In this document: piece after piece, positions 14,397 to 14,969 of the stretch
How the letters are laid out: the number at the start of each line of letters is the position of its first letter
How positions within the stretch are numbered: the stretch's first letter is position 1
NCBI GenBank assembly: GCA_938074135.1
Contig: CALJFL010000060.1
Span: forward strand, 1-14,969
Length of the DNA: 14,969 bases
Direction: 5' to 3'
Source of the DNA: an uncultured Halieaceae bacterium
Lineage (GTDB): Bacteria; Pseudomonadota; Gammaproteobacteria; Pseudomonadales; Halieaceae
Made by a program: the position numbers and the translations under genes
The notes under the pieces: generated by a model
The model's database searches: none
Told to the model about the DNA's origin: nothing
The model's input: the letters and a program-made list of their open reading frames with translations, nothing else

Positions 14397-14969
14397 ATGG
14401 AAACGACTGCAGTAAGCGTAGACCCGGGCCAGAGCACAGCCGACCGTATTCTTGATGCCGCGGAAGACCTGTTTGCGCAACAGGGTTACAGTGCCACGTC
14501 CCTGGGTGATGTGGCCGACAGGGTGGGCATCCGCTCGCCGAGCCTGTACAACCACTTTCGCAATAAGGAAGCGCTGTATACCGCGGTGCTCGAGCGATTG
14601 TTGACCGAGTTTTTGCAGCCCTTCGAGGTGCTCAATGCCGGCCCCGTCACCCACGACCGGATCATAGAGTGGTTAGAGGTTATCGTTCGCAAGCACCATT
14701 CGAACCCCAACCTGGCGCGCCTGCTACAGCATGCGGCCTTGTCCGGCGGTCCGCGCACCAATGAGCTGATCGATCGCCTGTTTCGACCGATGTTTGAGCC
14801 CGGCGGGACCATCGAGGGCGCACAATTGCCGATGCTCGGCGACGCTGATTTGCAGCCCTGGGCGGTGATGGCATTTAACAACCTGGTCATGTCCTATGTC
14901 ACAATGGCCCCTATGTACCGCGATCTGCTGGGTCAGGACCCGTTCAGTGAGGAGGCCCTTGAGAAGCAG
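14397..14969 (+). CDS. TetR/AcrR-family transcriptional regulator, truncated by the window edge
   Basis: The first 191 codons of an open frame reach the right edge without a stop. The N-terminal helix-turn-helix is unmistakable. After TADRILDAAEDLFAQQGY (14-31) come the recognition region SLGDVADRVGIRSPSLYNH (residues 35-53) and FRNKEALYTAVLERLL (54-69). The remaining residues, about 70-191, form the helical ligand-binding and dimerisation domain, whose end is missing. The ATG at 14397 is chosen; a GTG two codons earlier (14391) is possible. No strong Shine-Dalgarno is seen. It is divergent from the SnoaL-like gene and has a palindrome in front, consistent with a repressor acting on itself and its neighbour. 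Ligand unknown; the C-terminus lies beyond the window. Confidence 0.9.
   Translation, partial: METTAVSVDPGQSTADRILDAAEDLFAQQGYSATSLGDVADRVGIRSPSLYNHFRNKEALYTAVLERLLTEFLQPFEVLNAGPVTHDRIIEWLEVIVRKHHSNPNLARLLQHAALSGGPRTNELIDRLFRPMFEPGGTIEGAQLPMLGDADLQPWAVMAFNNLVMSYVTMAPMYRDLLGQDPFSEEALEKQ

Noticed and set aside
1..14969. Search by eye for CRISPR arrays, transposase genes, tRNAs and att-like direct repeats
   Set aside because: No regularly spaced repeats, transposase motifs, cloverleaf sequences or long direct repeats were seen.

Overview
The window looks like chromosomal DNA from a moderately GC-rich gammaproteobacterium. Three things point there: the tandem pair hslO-pckA (a neighbourhood also found in enteric bacteria), rpsT with a non-ATG start, and a lipid/PHA-flavoured gene set (LLM flavin oxidoreductase, thiolase-like protein, PHA-granule-family protein, patatin, AraC regulator with an arabinose-binding-like N-terminus) common in marine Cellvibrionales such as Halieaceae. 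The family-level placement is inference. No IS element, phage gene, CRISPR array, tRNA or rRNA was seen. Apart from rpsT, pckA and hslO, most genes are accessory.

Layout, left to right. Positions 1-223 hold no gene I can support. A two-gene tripartite-efflux operon follows on the plus strand (periplasmic adaptor, then RND pump; no outer-membrane partner here). It converges on pckA, and an intrinsic terminator with a T-tract for the pckA side separates them. Upstream of pckA and co-oriented is hslO (redox chaperone Hsp33). Divergent from hslO, an LLM-class oxidoreductase overlaps a thiolase-like protein type 1 by 8 nt. A small PHA-system protein comes next, converging on a patatin-like hydrolase. 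The patatin gene starts (GTG) inside the end of an AraC-type regulator gene on the minus strand. Divergent from the regulator is a 394-residue ferritin-like diiron protein with two near-identical metal motifs. A symmetrical bidirectional terminator separates it from rpsT. Upstream of rpsT is a SnoaL/NTF2-like protein gene, divergent from a TetR-type regulator that runs off the right edge.

Working together: the adaptor and pump form one transport unit. The LLM and thiolase-like pair is almost certainly co-translated and probably acts on an acyl-CoA or related lipid intermediate. AraC, patatin and diiron protein form a candidate regulon, with the regulator facing the diiron gene across a short intergenic region containing repeated 5-mers. 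The TetR/SnoaL pair is a typical regulator-target divergent arrangement with a palindrome between. The items most worth following are the uncharacterised diiron protein with its AraC-patatin neighbours, the LLM/thiolase-like operon whose thiolase lacks the nucleophilic cysteine, and a stem-loop in the pckA upstream region.
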